Positions 27,016-35,927 of a DNA stretch of 64,000 bases are shown one piece after another. The position numbers and the translations under genes were made by a program. The notes under the pieces were generated by a model. The model ran no database searches, was not told where the DNA came from, and saw nothing but the letters and a program-made list of their open reading frames with translations. The number at the start of each line of letters is the position of its first letter. Positions within the stretch are counted from its first letter, which is position 1. This stretch comes from Rhodanobacteraceae bacterium (GTDB taxonomy: Bacteria; Pseudomonadota; Gammaproteobacteria; Xanthomonadales; Rhodanobacteraceae): contig JAEUPP010000038.1 in assembly GCA_016790075.1 (NCBI GenBank), positions 97,729 to 161,728 on the forward strand, given 5' to 3'.

Positions 27016-27996
27016 TCAGTCAAAGCCAGCCCGAAAAAGCACGTCGCTCAGGGAAACGTAGATCGACGCAAACTGCGTGGCGGGTGTGCCGAACCCCATG
27101 TTGCTGTAGTAAAGGTATTTCCGCGTTCCCATGGCATTGGCTTGCGCAAGGAAATCTGGTGCCGAGTTGGCCACGCCCAATGCTTCGTAGTAGAAACGGT
27201 CGGAGCGTGCGTTGTTTTTCACGTACAGGGATCTGCTGGCGAGTGAGGGAGAATTGAAGATCAGGTCTCCACTGTAGCGATAGCCCAAGCGGCCTTGCGT
27301 GCCCGCCTGCGAGAGAAATGCAGTCACATCCGGCGATGTGTTGCGGGTTTCGTACTGAAACGTCTCACTGACGGCGCTGTTCTTCACGAACAGCGACGAG
27401 AATACGAAGCTGCCGCCGACGGCTGGAAATCCGACATTTCCCATGAAGGCGTAGCCTTGCGCTCCCTGCGTGTTCACTTGAGTCAGGAAATCTGCCTCAG
27501 TCAAAGCTGTCGGCAGCTCACGATAGGCAAAGGTATCGTTGCCGCTGTAATTGACGAGCAGGGAATCGCTCACGCTGTAGTCGCCGAGGTAGAGGAATCC
27601 GGCCGCACCTTGGGTATTGAGCTGGGTGACTAGCGCCGCGGCTGATGCAGGTCTTGCGATCGACTGATAGGTAGCAGTCACATTGGACGAAACCGCACGC
27701 CCATAGATAGAGACGGTGCTCGAGAATACGTAGTTGCCGCCGTACAAGAAGCGCTGGGCGCCTTCGGAGTTGGCCTGATTGATCAGCCCTGCGACAGTTG
27801 GTTCGTAGGGCAACACCCGATAGTCATAGGTGCTGTCTTGCAGAGGGACGTGATTGGTCAGTGATTGGGCTTGGGCGATAGTCGCAAAAAAGGTCAATGC
27901 CAACGATACGGCGCATGACCGGATGATGCCTCGCCCTGAACATACTGGGCTTGCCACTTCGTAAGCTCTTTTGCCCAACGATCCAAATTCTTTCAC
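27016..27996 (-). CDS. Exported protein with five ~50-residue repeats
   Basis: Unrecognised 326-residue protein. Start choice: a GTG at 27996 preceded by AGAGGA; a strong AAAGGAG upstream serves only a four-codon ATG frame (ATGAAGTGGTAG), so the true start, or a sequence error, is open. A hydrophobic signal (SCAVSLALTFFATIAQAQ) follows an unusually long n-region. The rest is made of five imperfect repeats, each about FLxQxNxxGxxGYxYxG, then a variable strand, then S-L-[YF]-V-K-N. It ends VLFRAGFD, the short C-terminal motif shared with other exported proteins here. Presumed surface or extracellular, function unknown. Confidence 0.65.
   Translation of the reverse strand: MKEFGSLGKRAYEVASPVCSGRGIIRSCAVSLALTFFATIAQAQSLTNHVPLQDSTYDYRVLPYEPTVAGLINQANSEGAQRFLYGGNYVFSSTVSIYGRAVSSNVTATYQSIARPASAAALVTQLNTQGAAGFLYLGDYSVSDSLLVNYSGNDTFAYRELPTALTEADFLTQVNTQGAQGYAFMGNVGFPAVGGSFVFSSLFVKNSAVSETFQYETRNTSPDVTAFLSQAGTQGRLGYRYSGDLIFNSPSLASRSLYVKNNARSDRFYYEALGVANSAPDFLAQANAMGTRKYLYYSNMGFGTPATQFASIYVSLSDVLFRAGFD
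27030..27790 (-). repeat. Five tandem ~150-base protein-coding repeats
   Basis: Repeat units begin at the codons for LINQANSEG, LVTQLNTQG, FLTQVNTQG, FLSQAGTQG and FLAQANAMG. They are related at protein level but diverged at DNA level, so they are old duplications. Confidence 0.75.
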
Positions 27997-28199
27997 TGCG
28001 AGATCCTCTACCACTTCATCGAATGCACTCCTTTCTGGAGAGCGAGCCGGGATGGTACCCAAAGGCACTGCAGCAATCGCCACCGCTTGGTAACGGATCG
28101 ATAACGAACCGGATTCCGCGATGCTCTTTGCAGCGCAAGAAAGGGTGTCGCAGCGCACGCGGCCATCTCGAAGCTGTCATTGTAGCCGTGCCAGTTCTT

Positions 28200-28239
28200 A
28201 AACCCGGAAAGGCCGCCAGAAACTGGAATTCTGGCGGCC
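28200..28239 (-). terminator. Hairpin terminator after the first delta-60-type gene
   Basis: A perfect 11-bp stem (28211-28221 with 28229-28239, GGCCGCCAGAA/TTCTGGCGGCC) lies just past the minus-strand stop at 28272. The following bases on the minus strand are TTTCCGGGTTT, a weak T tract. A diverged version of the same element follows the tandem copy at about 30161-30190. Confidence 0.5.
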
Positions 28240-28271
28240 CCTGCACCATGGTTGGCTGGAGCTGGGTTCAA

Positions 28272-29732
28272 TCAATACTCCAGCCCATCGGTGAACAGGC
28301 CGTCGCCCTTCAGGCGCGCGATCGAGTAGTCGAAATCCTGGACTCCGCCGGGAAGATTCTGCGCCCAGAGGCGTGCGCCGGCCAGCAGTATGCGGCCGTG
28401 ATCCAGCGTCAGCCCGGCGCTTTGGTGATTCGTCGGTTGTCCTGAGCCAGCGTTCGGGAAGGTGATCAGGCTGATGGACGAACTGCCACCGCCGAAACCG
28501 GTCGCAAACTGGGTGTCGGGTTGCCCGGAGGCCGATAGCTGCACTACCCATTGCACGCGGGCCGGGTCTGCGGCCAGGGGCTGCGCCGAGGTCGTACCCG
28601 CGATCAGTATGCGCCCGTCGCTGTGCACCGCCATGTCGCTCAGCTGCAGGTCGCTGAGTATGGAATTGTATATATTGACTCCGCTGCCGAAGCCGGCAAC
28701 ATAGCTGCCGTTCGGGTTGATGCGGGTAACCAGGTAGTTGTTGCTGATATTGCCCGATACATTGCGCTGCACTTCTCCCGCGATCAGGATATTGCCGTCC
28801 GGGGTTGCCGCAAGTGAACGGGCGCGGTCTTCGTTGTCGCCGCCCAGGTTGTATCCGATGGTGCGCTTGCTCTGGATGCGTTGTGATCCCGGACAGGCAG
28901 CTGTCGAGGGGCAGAACGTCGAGTCGTCGGCTCCGTTCAGCGCGCTGATCTTCGCGATAGCGAAATCAGTGCCGGATTCGTCGACTGCGAAGCCGGCGAT
29001 ATACAAGGAGTTGCCAAGCAGGAGGATAGCCTGCGCGCCATCGGGATCGCCTCCGGGCGTGTTGTCGTCGAGGTCGAATGCGATGGTGCGGCGTCCACTG
29101 CCGGCGAAGGTACTCAGCGGCGTGGCATCCGCGCTGGCAAGTTTCATCACGAGAAAGTCGTAGTCGTTAGTGCTGAATTGCACCTGCCCGGCCACATAGA
29201 TCTGGCCTGCGCCGTCGGTCGTCACGGCAGAAAGCGTGTCGGTGCCGCTGGCCACGACATCGATCGGGATGCTGCGGCAGCCGCTGGACGAAATATTGGT
29301 GTCCGGGAAACCACTCAGGTTGTAGCGGCAGACCACCGGGTCGTAATCGAACAGCGTGCCACCGGGTTTGTTGCCGTAGCCGACGACCACGATGCGGTTG
29401 ACTGCATCCAAAGTGACGCCAGTTACTACCCGTAGCGGTGCGGTGCGTGCGATCTTGCCGCTGACGCCAAACGAGGTATCGAGCGAGCCGTCGGGTTTGA
29501 AGGCAGCCATGCCGACGGCACCCCCGTCGACATAGCCGACCACGATATAGCGGCCGCTACGTGGATCGACGACGACGCGATGCGCGAAATCGCCCTTGAC
29601 CGTTGTGATGTCAAAAGCAACTGCCTGCAAACCGTCGCCGCTAAAACTCGAGTCCGTATCGCCCTCGCGGGCTGAGGCACTGGCGCAAACTGCCAGCAGC
29701 AAGGCTGCGCAGAAGGTGTAAGTCAGTTTCAT
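28272..29732 (-). CDS. Exported delta-60 repeat-type beta-propeller protein (copy 1)
   Basis: The 486-residue product has a signal peptide (MKLTYTFCAALLLAVCASASA) and then repeats of the delta-60 type seen in secreted proteobacterial proteins: GDTDSSFSGDG, DPRSGRYIVVGYVD, PDGSLDTSFG, PDGNILIAGEV, SDGRILIAG. They probably form a propeller. Cysteines are few and paired. It ends DGLFTDGLEY, a C-terminal motif shared with its tandem paralogue and others nearby. AGGGGAG lies at good distance from the ATG. Function is unknown. Confidence 0.8.
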   Translation of the reverse strand: MKLTYTFCAALLLAVCASASAREGDTDSSFSGDGLQAVAFDITTVKGDFAHRVVVDPRSGRYIVVGYVDGGAVGMAAFKPDGSLDTSFGVSGKIARTAPLRVVTGVTLDAVNRIVVVGYGNKPGGTLFDYDPVVCRYNLSGFPDTNISSSGCRSIPIDVVASGTDTLSAVTTDGAGQIYVAGQVQFSTNDYDFLVMKLASADATPLSTFAGSGRRTIAFDLDDNTPGGDPDGAQAILLLGNSLYIAGFAVDESGTDFAIAKISALNGADDSTFCPSTAACPGSQRIQSKRTIGYNLGGDNEDRARSLAATPDGNILIAGEVQRNVSGNISNNYLVTRINPNGSYVAGFGSGVNIYNSILSDLQLSDMAVHSDGRILIAGTTSAQPLAADPARVQWVVQLSASGQPDTQFATGFGGGSSSISLITFPNAGSGQPTNHQSAGLTLDHGRILLAGARLWAQNLPGGVQDFDYSIARLKGDGLFTDGLEY

Positions 29733-30219
29733 GAGACAGCTCCCCTGTATTCCGTCGTATTGTGCTGCTGTTGAAACCGTAATTCACGCAGAATGGTGCG
29801 AAACCCTGACAGGGTTGATCAGACTGCATTGATCGCTCAGCTTGCAGCGGTCAGTCGCCACAACAGCGAGTTCTGTGCCAAATGCAGCAGGGCACGAGGT
29901 AGCGGCAGCAACGGCCGCGCGGTCGCGGCCGGCACGTTCAATCGGCGCAAGGTCGGCTGTACCTCTCGGCACACGTCGCCGGGTGCAGTGCGGCCGGCAG
30001 AAACCGGCCGGTCCTGCATCAGGGACGCGGTGGCGAGCGCGTTTTCCGGCAGCGGGAACATCATGTGCGTGTATTCATTCCAGCTGATCTCAACAAACAA
30101 GAAGCGGACGCTCGAGGCGAGACTCCGCAGGCCGGGCTGTGCGCTCCTTCACCGGCCACGGCCACCAGAAACGCCGATTCCGGCGGTCCCGGGCATCTGC
30201 GGATTGGAGCCAGGGATTC
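29733..30219. other. Gap between the two delta-60-type genes
   Basis: 487 bases. It holds the promoter of copy 1 and the diverged terminator of copy 2. A short minus-strand open frame (29837-30100, with an inner ATG ATG) was seen but has no convincing ribosome-binding site and matches nothing I know. GC-rich hairpins (29912-29931; 29992-30009) are ordinary for this composition. Confidence 0.4.
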
Positions 30220-31680
30220 CTAGTATTCCAGCCCGTCGCTAAACAGGCTGTCGCCCTTCAGGCGCACGAGCGCGTAGTCATAGTCCCGCACTCCGCCAGC
30301 CAGATTCTGGGCCCAGAGCCTGGCTCCGGCCAGCAGAATACGGCCGTGGTCGAGGGTGATTCTTCCGCTCTCGTGGTTCGTCGGCTGTCCCGACCCTGCA
30401 TTCGGGAAGGTGATCAGGGCGACGGACGAGCTGCCACCGCCGAAGGCGGTTGCAAACTGGTTGTCAGGCTGGCCGGAAGCCGACAGTTGCACGACCCATT
30501 GCAAGCGGACCGGGTCTGTGGCCAGAGGCTGCGAGGACGACGTACCCGCTATCAGGATGCGGCCGTCGCTTTGTACGGCGATGTCCGTCAGAAGAAGGTC
30601 GGAAAAAATTGAATTGTATATACTTGAACCGCTGCCGAAGCCGCTGGCTGGACTTCCGTTGGGGGCAATCCGGGCTATCAGATAGTTGTTGCTGACCGCG
30701 CCGGATACCGAGCGCTCGACCTCACCGGCGATCAGGATATTGCCCTCGGGCGTTGCCGCCAGCGCGCGTGCGCGGTCCTGGTTGTCGCCTCCCAGGTTAT
30801 ACCCGATCGTACGTCGGCCCTGGGTGCGCTGCGATCCCGGACAGATCAGCGTACTCGAACAGAAAGACGTGTCTTCTGCTCCGTTCAGTGCACTGATTTT
30901 CGCGATGGCGAAGTCGTTGCCAGCTTCATCGGCGGCGTAACCGGCGATGTAAAGTGAACTGCCAACCAGAAGTATCGCTTCGGCGCCGTCAACATCTCCG
31001 CCGGGCTGGCTCAGGTCCAGGTCAAACTCGATGTAGCGCCGGCCAGTGCCAGCGAACGTACTCAGCGGCGCCGCGTCGGGACTCGCGAGCTTCATCACGA
31101 GGAAGTCGTAGTCGTTTGTACTGATCTGCACTTGTCCGGCGACATAAATCTGGCCAGCGCCATCGGTGGTGACCGCGGAGAGCGTGTCAGAGCCATTGGC
31201 CAGCGCATCGACCGGGATGCTGCGGCAGCCGCTGGGCGAGATGCCAGCATCCGGAAATCCGCCGAGGTCATATCGGCACACCACAGGATCGAAGTCGAGT
31301 GAAGTCCCGCCTGGCTTGCGGCCGTAGCCGATCACGACGATACGACCAACCACATCCAATGTGACATCGGTAACGGCCTGGAACGGAGCGCCGCGGGCAA
31401 TCTTGCCGCTTGCTCCGAACGAAGTATCTGGGGTGCCATCGGGCTTGAATGCCGCCATGCCGACAGCGCCGTTATCGAGATGGCCGACCAGAATATAGCG
31501 GCCGGTACGCGGATCGACGACGACTCGCCGGCCGAAGTCGCTCTTGGCGGTCGTGATGTCGAAGGCGACCGTCTGCAGACCGTCTCCGCTGAAGCGTGAA
31601 TCCGTATCGCCTTCCCGGGCAGCGGCGCCGGTCGCGGCCAATATCAGGCTTGCAGCACAGAGGTAGTGAGTGATGGTCAT
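30220..31680 (-). CDS. Exported delta-60 repeat-type beta-propeller protein (copy 2)
   Basis: Tandem paralogue of the gene at 28272-29732, with the same length of 486 residues and most positions identical by eye (for example REGDTDSxFSGDGLQ near the N-terminus of both). The ATG at 31680 gives a signal peptide (MTITHYLCAASLILAATGAAA); an upstream in-frame start at 31764 would disrupt it. It ends DSLFSDGLEY. Both copies have kept an open frame and the terminal motif, suggesting both are used. Function is unknown. Confidence 0.8.
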   Translation of the reverse strand: MTITHYLCAASLILAATGAAAREGDTDSRFSGDGLQTVAFDITTAKSDFGRRVVVDPRTGRYILVGHLDNGAVGMAAFKPDGTPDTSFGASGKIARGAPFQAVTDVTLDVVGRIVVIGYGRKPGGTSLDFDPVVCRYDLGGFPDAGISPSGCRSIPVDALANGSDTLSAVTTDGAGQIYVAGQVQISTNDYDFLVMKLASPDAAPLSTFAGTGRRYIEFDLDLSQPGGDVDGAEAILLVGSSLYIAGYAADEAGNDFAIAKISALNGAEDTSFCSSTLICPGSQRTQGRRTIGYNLGGDNQDRARALAATPEGNILIAGEVERSVSGAVSNNYLIARIAPNGSPASGFGSGSSIYNSIFSDLLLTDIAVQSDGRILIAGTSSSQPLATDPVRLQWVVQLSASGQPDNQFATAFGGGSSSVALITFPNAGSGQPTNHESGRITLDHGRILLAGARLWAQNLAGGVRDYDYALVRLKGDSLFSDGLEY

Positions 31681-31798
31681 GCGGTATTTCCCGGTGCAGC
31701 AAGTTCGGTTGCTGCTTCCGGGATGAACTAACGTTAACGAGCGCGCGATAGTGACATTCGCCACGTTTGTGTCGGATTAGCGGTTACAGCTGGATAGG

Positions 31799-31837
31799 CC
31801 AAAAAAAACGACCGGCCTGAGCCGGTCGTTTTTTTAT
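31799..31837 (-). terminator. Strong terminator after the S8 protease gene
   Basis: A perfect 10-bp stem (31807-31816 with 31821-31830, loop CTGA) is flanked by eight A residues on one side and seven T residues on the other. Read on the minus strand it ends in eight T residues, which suits the protease gene that stops at 31875. It would also work on the plus strand. Confidence 0.92.
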
Positions 31838-31874
31838 TGCCGTGGCGCTCTGTCGAGCACCCCGCTGTCTGCAC

Positions 31875-34800
31875 TTACGGCGTGAAGCTGCCCGTCAGGC
31901 TGGCACCCGAATAGGCGGCGTAACCGTTGAGCATCACGTAGTAAGTCCCCGCCTGCGCGGTCGTGATGTTGCAGGTCTCGTTGTTACCGCCCAGGAACGG
32001 ACGGCAGTCGTAGCTGCTCAGGGTCGGCGCGGAACCGAACTTGACATACATGTCCGCATCACCCGTGCCACCGCTCAGGACGAACTTGAGGTTGGTCGCA
32101 CCGGCCGGCACAGCCAAGGTGAAGGTCTGGGTCGCGTTGAGCGCACCCGACAGACCCGTGCGCGGCACACCGTTCTGCAGAGCGCTGCCGCCGCCGCCGG
32201 TGGTGTAGCTGCCGGTCAGGCTGGCGCCCGAGAACGTGGCATAGGCACGTACCAGCACGTGGTAGGTACCGGCCTGGGCCGTGGCGATGTTGCAGGTTTC
32301 GGCATTGGTCGAACCATCCGACTTGCAGTCATAGGTCGTCGTCGTCGGCGCGGAACCGAACTTCACATACAGGTCCGCATCACCCGTGCCACCGCTGGTG
32401 ACGAACTTCAGACCGGTTGCACCCGCTGGCACCACCATGGTGTAGGCCAGGTTCACACCCGTTGCTGCGGCGAGTCCGGTCTTGGCCACACCGTTCTGCA
32501 GCACCGTATCCGTCGGCGGCGCGGTCACCGTGACCGAGCTCGACTTGGTGTTGCTCGCACCACCGTTGTCGGTCACGGTCAGGGTGACCGTATAGGTGCC
32601 GGCGGCTGTATAGGTCTTGCTCGGATTGGTCGCGGTCGAGGTGGTGCTGTCGCCGAAGTTCCAGCTGCGCGAAGCAATGGTGCCGTCGGAATCGGTCGAG
32701 GTGTCGGTGAAGTTCGCGGTCAGGCCGCTGACACTGGAGGTGAAGTTCGCCACCGGTGCCACATTGCCCGGACCGCTGCTGACCGTGACCGAGGAGGTCT
32801 TGGTATTGGCCGCACCCGCGTTGTCCGTCACCGTCAGCGTGACCGTATAGGTACCGGCCGCGGCGTAGGTCTTGGTGGGATTGGTTGCGGTCGAGGTGGA
32901 GCCGTCGCCGAAACTCCAGCTGCGCGAGGCGATGGTGCCGTCGCTGTCGGTCGAGGAGTCGGTGAAGTTGACCGTAAGGCCGCTGGTTGTGGTGCTGAAA
33001 TTCGCCACTGGCGGTGCGTTGCCGCCGCCGCCGAAGTTGCCGGTTGCGGCCAGCGCGTACTTCTGCGGGCCGGTCGGCACGTTGATGCCACGTACACGCA
33101 CCGTATACGTGCCCGCGGCCGGATTGGCGAAGCTGATGCGGTGCACGTTGTTGCGGTTGTCGTAATTGGTCGTCGTCGTGCTCTGGCTGGGGTTGGCGTT
33201 GGTGACGCTGACGCCGGCCGGCAGCTTCTGTGTCCACACATCGCCGTTGGGCGCGACGACTTCCAGTCGCAGCGCATTGACCAGCGCCGGGTTGGCGCCG
33301 ACCGAAGCGGCGGCGTCAGTCCAGGTCAGTGCAATGTTCAGCGGCGTGCCGGCCGTCACCGTCAAGGTGTGGTTGTCCTGGCCGCCGGTCGACAGGCCAG
33401 TGGCGGCATCGTGGATGTACAGGCGGTTGGTATCGCCGTTGAAGTACAGCGAGTCGTCCAGCAGTACGCGGCCCCAGCCTTGGGACTGACCCGGCGACGT
33501 GCCTGCACCCGTGCCGGTCATCGGCATGGCGCCAGCGATAAGTATCGACTTGATCAGCGCGCCCGAGGGATTCGCGATCGCATTGGCCGCGACCTTCTGG
33601 CCGGTGGGATAGAAACCGCGCTGCAGGTATTCGCGCACGAGCGCAGCGAGGCCGGCGGCGGTCGGCGTAGCCATCGAGGTGCCGCTCATCGTGGCGGTGC
33701 CGCAGGCGTTGCGTCCGGCGGAAACGATGCTCGAACCCTGTGCCGTAATGTCCGGCTTGGTGCGACTGTCGTTGGTCGGGCCACGCGAGGAGAAGCTCGC
33801 CATGGCGTTGGCCGCGGTGCCGCGGCTGGTTGCGCCGACGGTGATGACGTTCTTCGCGTTGCCCGGGCTGCCGACGTTATAGCCGGCGGGAGCGATGCTG
33901 GCGTCATTGCCTGCAGCAAACAGCAGCACCAGGTCGTTCCTGTCGCGCGTGACATTGTCGGCGTCGCGCGACTGCGAGTCGTAAGTCACCGTACAGCCGG
34001 CAATATAGTTGCCGAACTGGTCTACGCAGCCGCCGCCCCAGGAGTTGCTGTGCAGGCGCGCACCGTTGGTATAGGCCGTGTTGGCCGCGTGATACGGGTT
34101 GCCGCCCTGACTGTTGAGGTAGGCCAGGTCAGAGCCGGTCTCCTGCATCACCAGCTTGGCGCCGGGGGCCGTGCCATCGAGATCTGTATGTCCGCCCGGG
34201 GTGGTGAAGTTGGTGCAGTCGACGGGGGTAGCCGGATTCTGGCCGAGGATGGAGCCAGCGACATGGGTGCCGTGACCGTGCGGGTCGGTCGGCGTATTGC
34301 CGGTGAGGCCGGACCACTTGTAATAGGCGATGACCTTGCGCGCGGCATTGTTCGGCGCGGCGATGGCCGCACAGCTCGCACCCGTGGTGCAGTTGCTCAC
34401 CGGCGGTGCCTGCGCAGCATCGTTGAAGGCGCAGTTGGCGATATGCAGACCGGTATCGAGTTCGCCGATGATCTGGCCGCAACCATAGAGGCCGCGGTCG
34501 AAGACCGGGCGCAGTGGCGACGGGCTGTTGACGTTGCTCTGATGCAGCCAGTCAGCCTGCGAATTCATCAGGCGCATGGGCCAGCGGAAGCCGATGGCAG
34601 CGACATTGGGGTCGGCGGCCAGTTGTTCCACGGCGGCGCGTAGCGTGGCGCGCTCAAAGCGGGCAACCACGCGGGTATCCGTGCCGGCTGTGATCGTGTT
34701 GACGAAACTCAGCCCCGGCGCGCTCATGACTGCTGATTCGACGCTGGCCCGGTCACCGGCGCTGTGCATGCTGACCACGAGCTCGGTTACCCCGGCGCGC

Positions 34801-35261
34801 TCGGCAATATTCTGGCCCTTGATTTCGTTGGCCAGGTTCAGGTCGACCTTGAAGGCCGGCAGGAAAGGTCCGCTCCAGAGCTGGCCTTCGATCGGGCTGA
34901 TGCGTGCCCCGTTGGACTTGGCGCGCACGATATAGGCGTAGTGAGGCGCATAGCCCAGGATGTGATAACTCGCCTCGACGGCGGCGCGGCGCTGATCGGT
35001 AATCGGGCCGTCGAACTTGATCAGGCGCAGCGGCGAGTTCTTGAACGAATCCAGCTTGGCCAGTGCGGCGAGATCCTGATTGGCAAGCGTAATGGCGCCG
35101 GAGCAGACGTTCTGTTCGGCACTGGAGAACGAGACCATGCAACGCTCGGAAGTGTCGTTGCGCGAGTTGTCGGAACCACCAACGGTAGTACGGCTGTTGT
35201 CGGTAGCCATTACTGACGCCGACAGCGCAATACCAATACCGATAAACAAAGATGTACGCAT
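31875..35261 (-). CDS. Secreted S8 (subtilisin-like) serine protease with PKD and PPC domains
   Basis: A 1128-residue exported endopeptidase. After a signal peptide (MRTSLFIGIGIALSASVMA) comes a propeptide of about 240 residues, then the catalytic domain with Asp in GELDTGLH, His in HGHGTHVAG and Ser in GTSMATP. After it lie a jelly-roll-like segment (about 590-730), two PKD domains (SFGDGS/NFGDST, TAAGTYTVTLTVTD), and two bacterial pre-peptidase C-terminal domains (GGTGDADLYVKFG, GGTGDADMYVKFG) that are normally removed on maturation. It ends SLTGSFTP without the FxxGF motif of its neighbours. AAGGAAA lies before the ATG. Type II secretion is likely by analogy. Confidence 0.95.
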   Translation of the reverse strand: MRTSLFIGIGIALSASVMATDNSRTTVGGSDNSRNDTSERCMVSFSSAEQNVCSGAITLANQDLAALAKLDSFKNSPLRLIKFDGPITDQRRAAVEASYHILGYAPHYAYIVRAKSNGARISPIEGQLWSGPFLPAFKVDLNLANEIKGQNIAERAGVTELVVSMHSAGDRASVESAVMSAPGLSFVNTITAGTDTRVVARFERATLRAAVEQLAADPNVAAIGFRWPMRLMNSQADWLHQSNVNSPSPLRPVFDRGLYGCGQIIGELDTGLHIANCAFNDAAQAPPVSNCTTGASCAAIAAPNNAARKVIAYYKWSGLTGNTPTDPHGHGTHVAGSILGQNPATPVDCTNFTTPGGHTDLDGTAPGAKLVMQETGSDLAYLNSQGGNPYHAANTAYTNGARLHSNSWGGGCVDQFGNYIAGCTVTYDSQSRDADNVTRDRNDLVLLFAAGNDASIAPAGYNVGSPGNAKNVITVGATSRGTAANAMASFSSRGPTNDSRTKPDITAQGSSIVSAGRNACGTATMSGTSMATPTAAGLAALVREYLQRGFYPTGQKVAANAIANPSGALIKSILIAGAMPMTGTGAGTSPGQSQGWGRVLLDDSLYFNGDTNRLYIHDAATGLSTGGQDNHTLTVTAGTPLNIALTWTDAAASVGANPALVNALRLEVVAPNGDVWTQKLPAGVSVTNANPSQSTTTTNYDNRNNVHRISFANPAAGTYTVRVRGINVPTGPQKYALAATGNFGGGGNAPPVANFSTTTSGLTVNFTDSSTDSDGTIASRSWSFGDGSTSTATNPTKTYAAAGTYTVTLTVTDNAGAANTKTSSVTVSSGPGNVAPVANFTSSVSGLTANFTDTSTDSDGTIASRSWNFGDSTTSTATNPSKTYTAAGTYTVTLTVTDNGGASNTKSSSVTVTAPPTDTVLQNGVAKTGLAAATGVNLAYTMVVPAGATGLKFVTSGGTGDADLYVKFGSAPTTTTYDCKSDGSTNAETCNIATAQAGTYHVLVRAYATFSGASLTGSYTTGGGGSALQNGVPRTGLSGALNATQTFTLAVPAGATNLKFVLSGGTGDADMYVKFGSAPTLSSYDCRPFLGGNNETCNITTAQAGTYYVMLNGYAAYSGASLTGSFTP
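31878..32510 (-). repeat. Tandem PPC-domain repeats within the protease gene
   Basis: Two units of about 310 bases each encode LQNGVxxTGL to SLTGSxT, joined by a Gly-rich linker. DNA identity is high in parts, for example around the GTGDAD codons, so recombination between them is possible. Confidence 0.8.
32520..33020 (-). repeat. Tandem PKD-domain repeats within the protease gene
   Basis: Two units of about 245 bases each encode VANF to SSVTV, with the shared core STDSDGTIASRSW and GTYTVTLTVTDN. Near-identical DNA between units suggests recent duplication or gene conversion. Confidence 0.8.
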
Positions 35262-35927
35262 TTCGGAATTTCCTTAGTAGCGGCAACTGCTGCCCTGCTC
35301 GCGCCGGACCCCCGTGCGGCGAAACAGTGGCTAGAGTGACGACGCGCAGGTGCGAGTCCCGGGTCGTCGTAGATGACTGAATGCCGGCGGGTGGACTCAT
35401 TGCTGCCGGATAGCCGGCGTCTGGTTGCGAATGGGTCTGCAGGTTGCGGGCACGCAGCGAATGCGGCGTTAAGGTGAATGAGCGTACTAGCGGTGGTGCA
35501 CCTCCCCGATCAGGCGGGCAGCGGTGTTGGGCGCCCGTTTCCCACGAACACCCGACGGCGTCGGGCATCGTCGGCCACGCCTCCCCGCGCGGCCATTGCT
35601 ACCTACACGTCACGCGATGCCTGAGGAACTCAGGGCGGGGCCACTGACGTCGGCTACAGGTTGTGCGCAACCTAGTTCGACGATTGGCGGCCCCTATGGC
35701 AACGCTGACAGCGCAACAGCATGTCTGGACATGTCATGCCCGACCTTGCGTGATTTCTCAAAAATTTATTTGCTGTCGGATTTTGTGCGCCGGTCGACAC
35801 AAATAATTTTCAAGTCTTTGATTTAAAAGGAATGCGTGCCGCGGGTGGCATAACTCCGGCTACGCAGGCGTATGCGGCCTGAGCTGTGGCAGGCCGCTTA
35901 CGGCGCCTCTTGGGGGCCACTGGATGC
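35262..35927. other. Long gap upstream of the protease with an AT-rich island
   Basis: 666 bases without a supported gene. Positions about 35755-35830 are strongly AT-rich against the surrounding DNA and may hold a promoter or protein-binding site. A perfect 8-bp hairpin (35874-35881 with 35890-35897) lies past the end of the DUF4199 gene and may end its transcript. Short ORFs crossing the region look random. Confidence 0.45.

Larger units (their letters stand above)
28272..31680 (-). repeat. Tandem gene duplication, period 1948 bases
   Basis: Two 1461-base coding copies with starts 1948 bases apart on the same strand. The homology includes the downstream hairpin, shown by GGCCGCCAGAAAC versus GGCCACCAGAAAC. 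Divergence is scattered, so it is not a recent duplication. Confidence 0.85.

Noticed and set aside
29837-30100. 87-residue minus-strand frame between the delta-60-type genes
   Set aside because: No clear ribosome-binding site or family match; could be chance. Mentioned in the gap entry only.
31842-34643. 933-residue plus-strand open frame opposite the S8 protease
   Set aside because: Codons are the complement of a well supported protease with catalytic triad and repeats; the open frame arises from GC-rich third positions. The translation is Gly/Arg/Val-rich without motifs.
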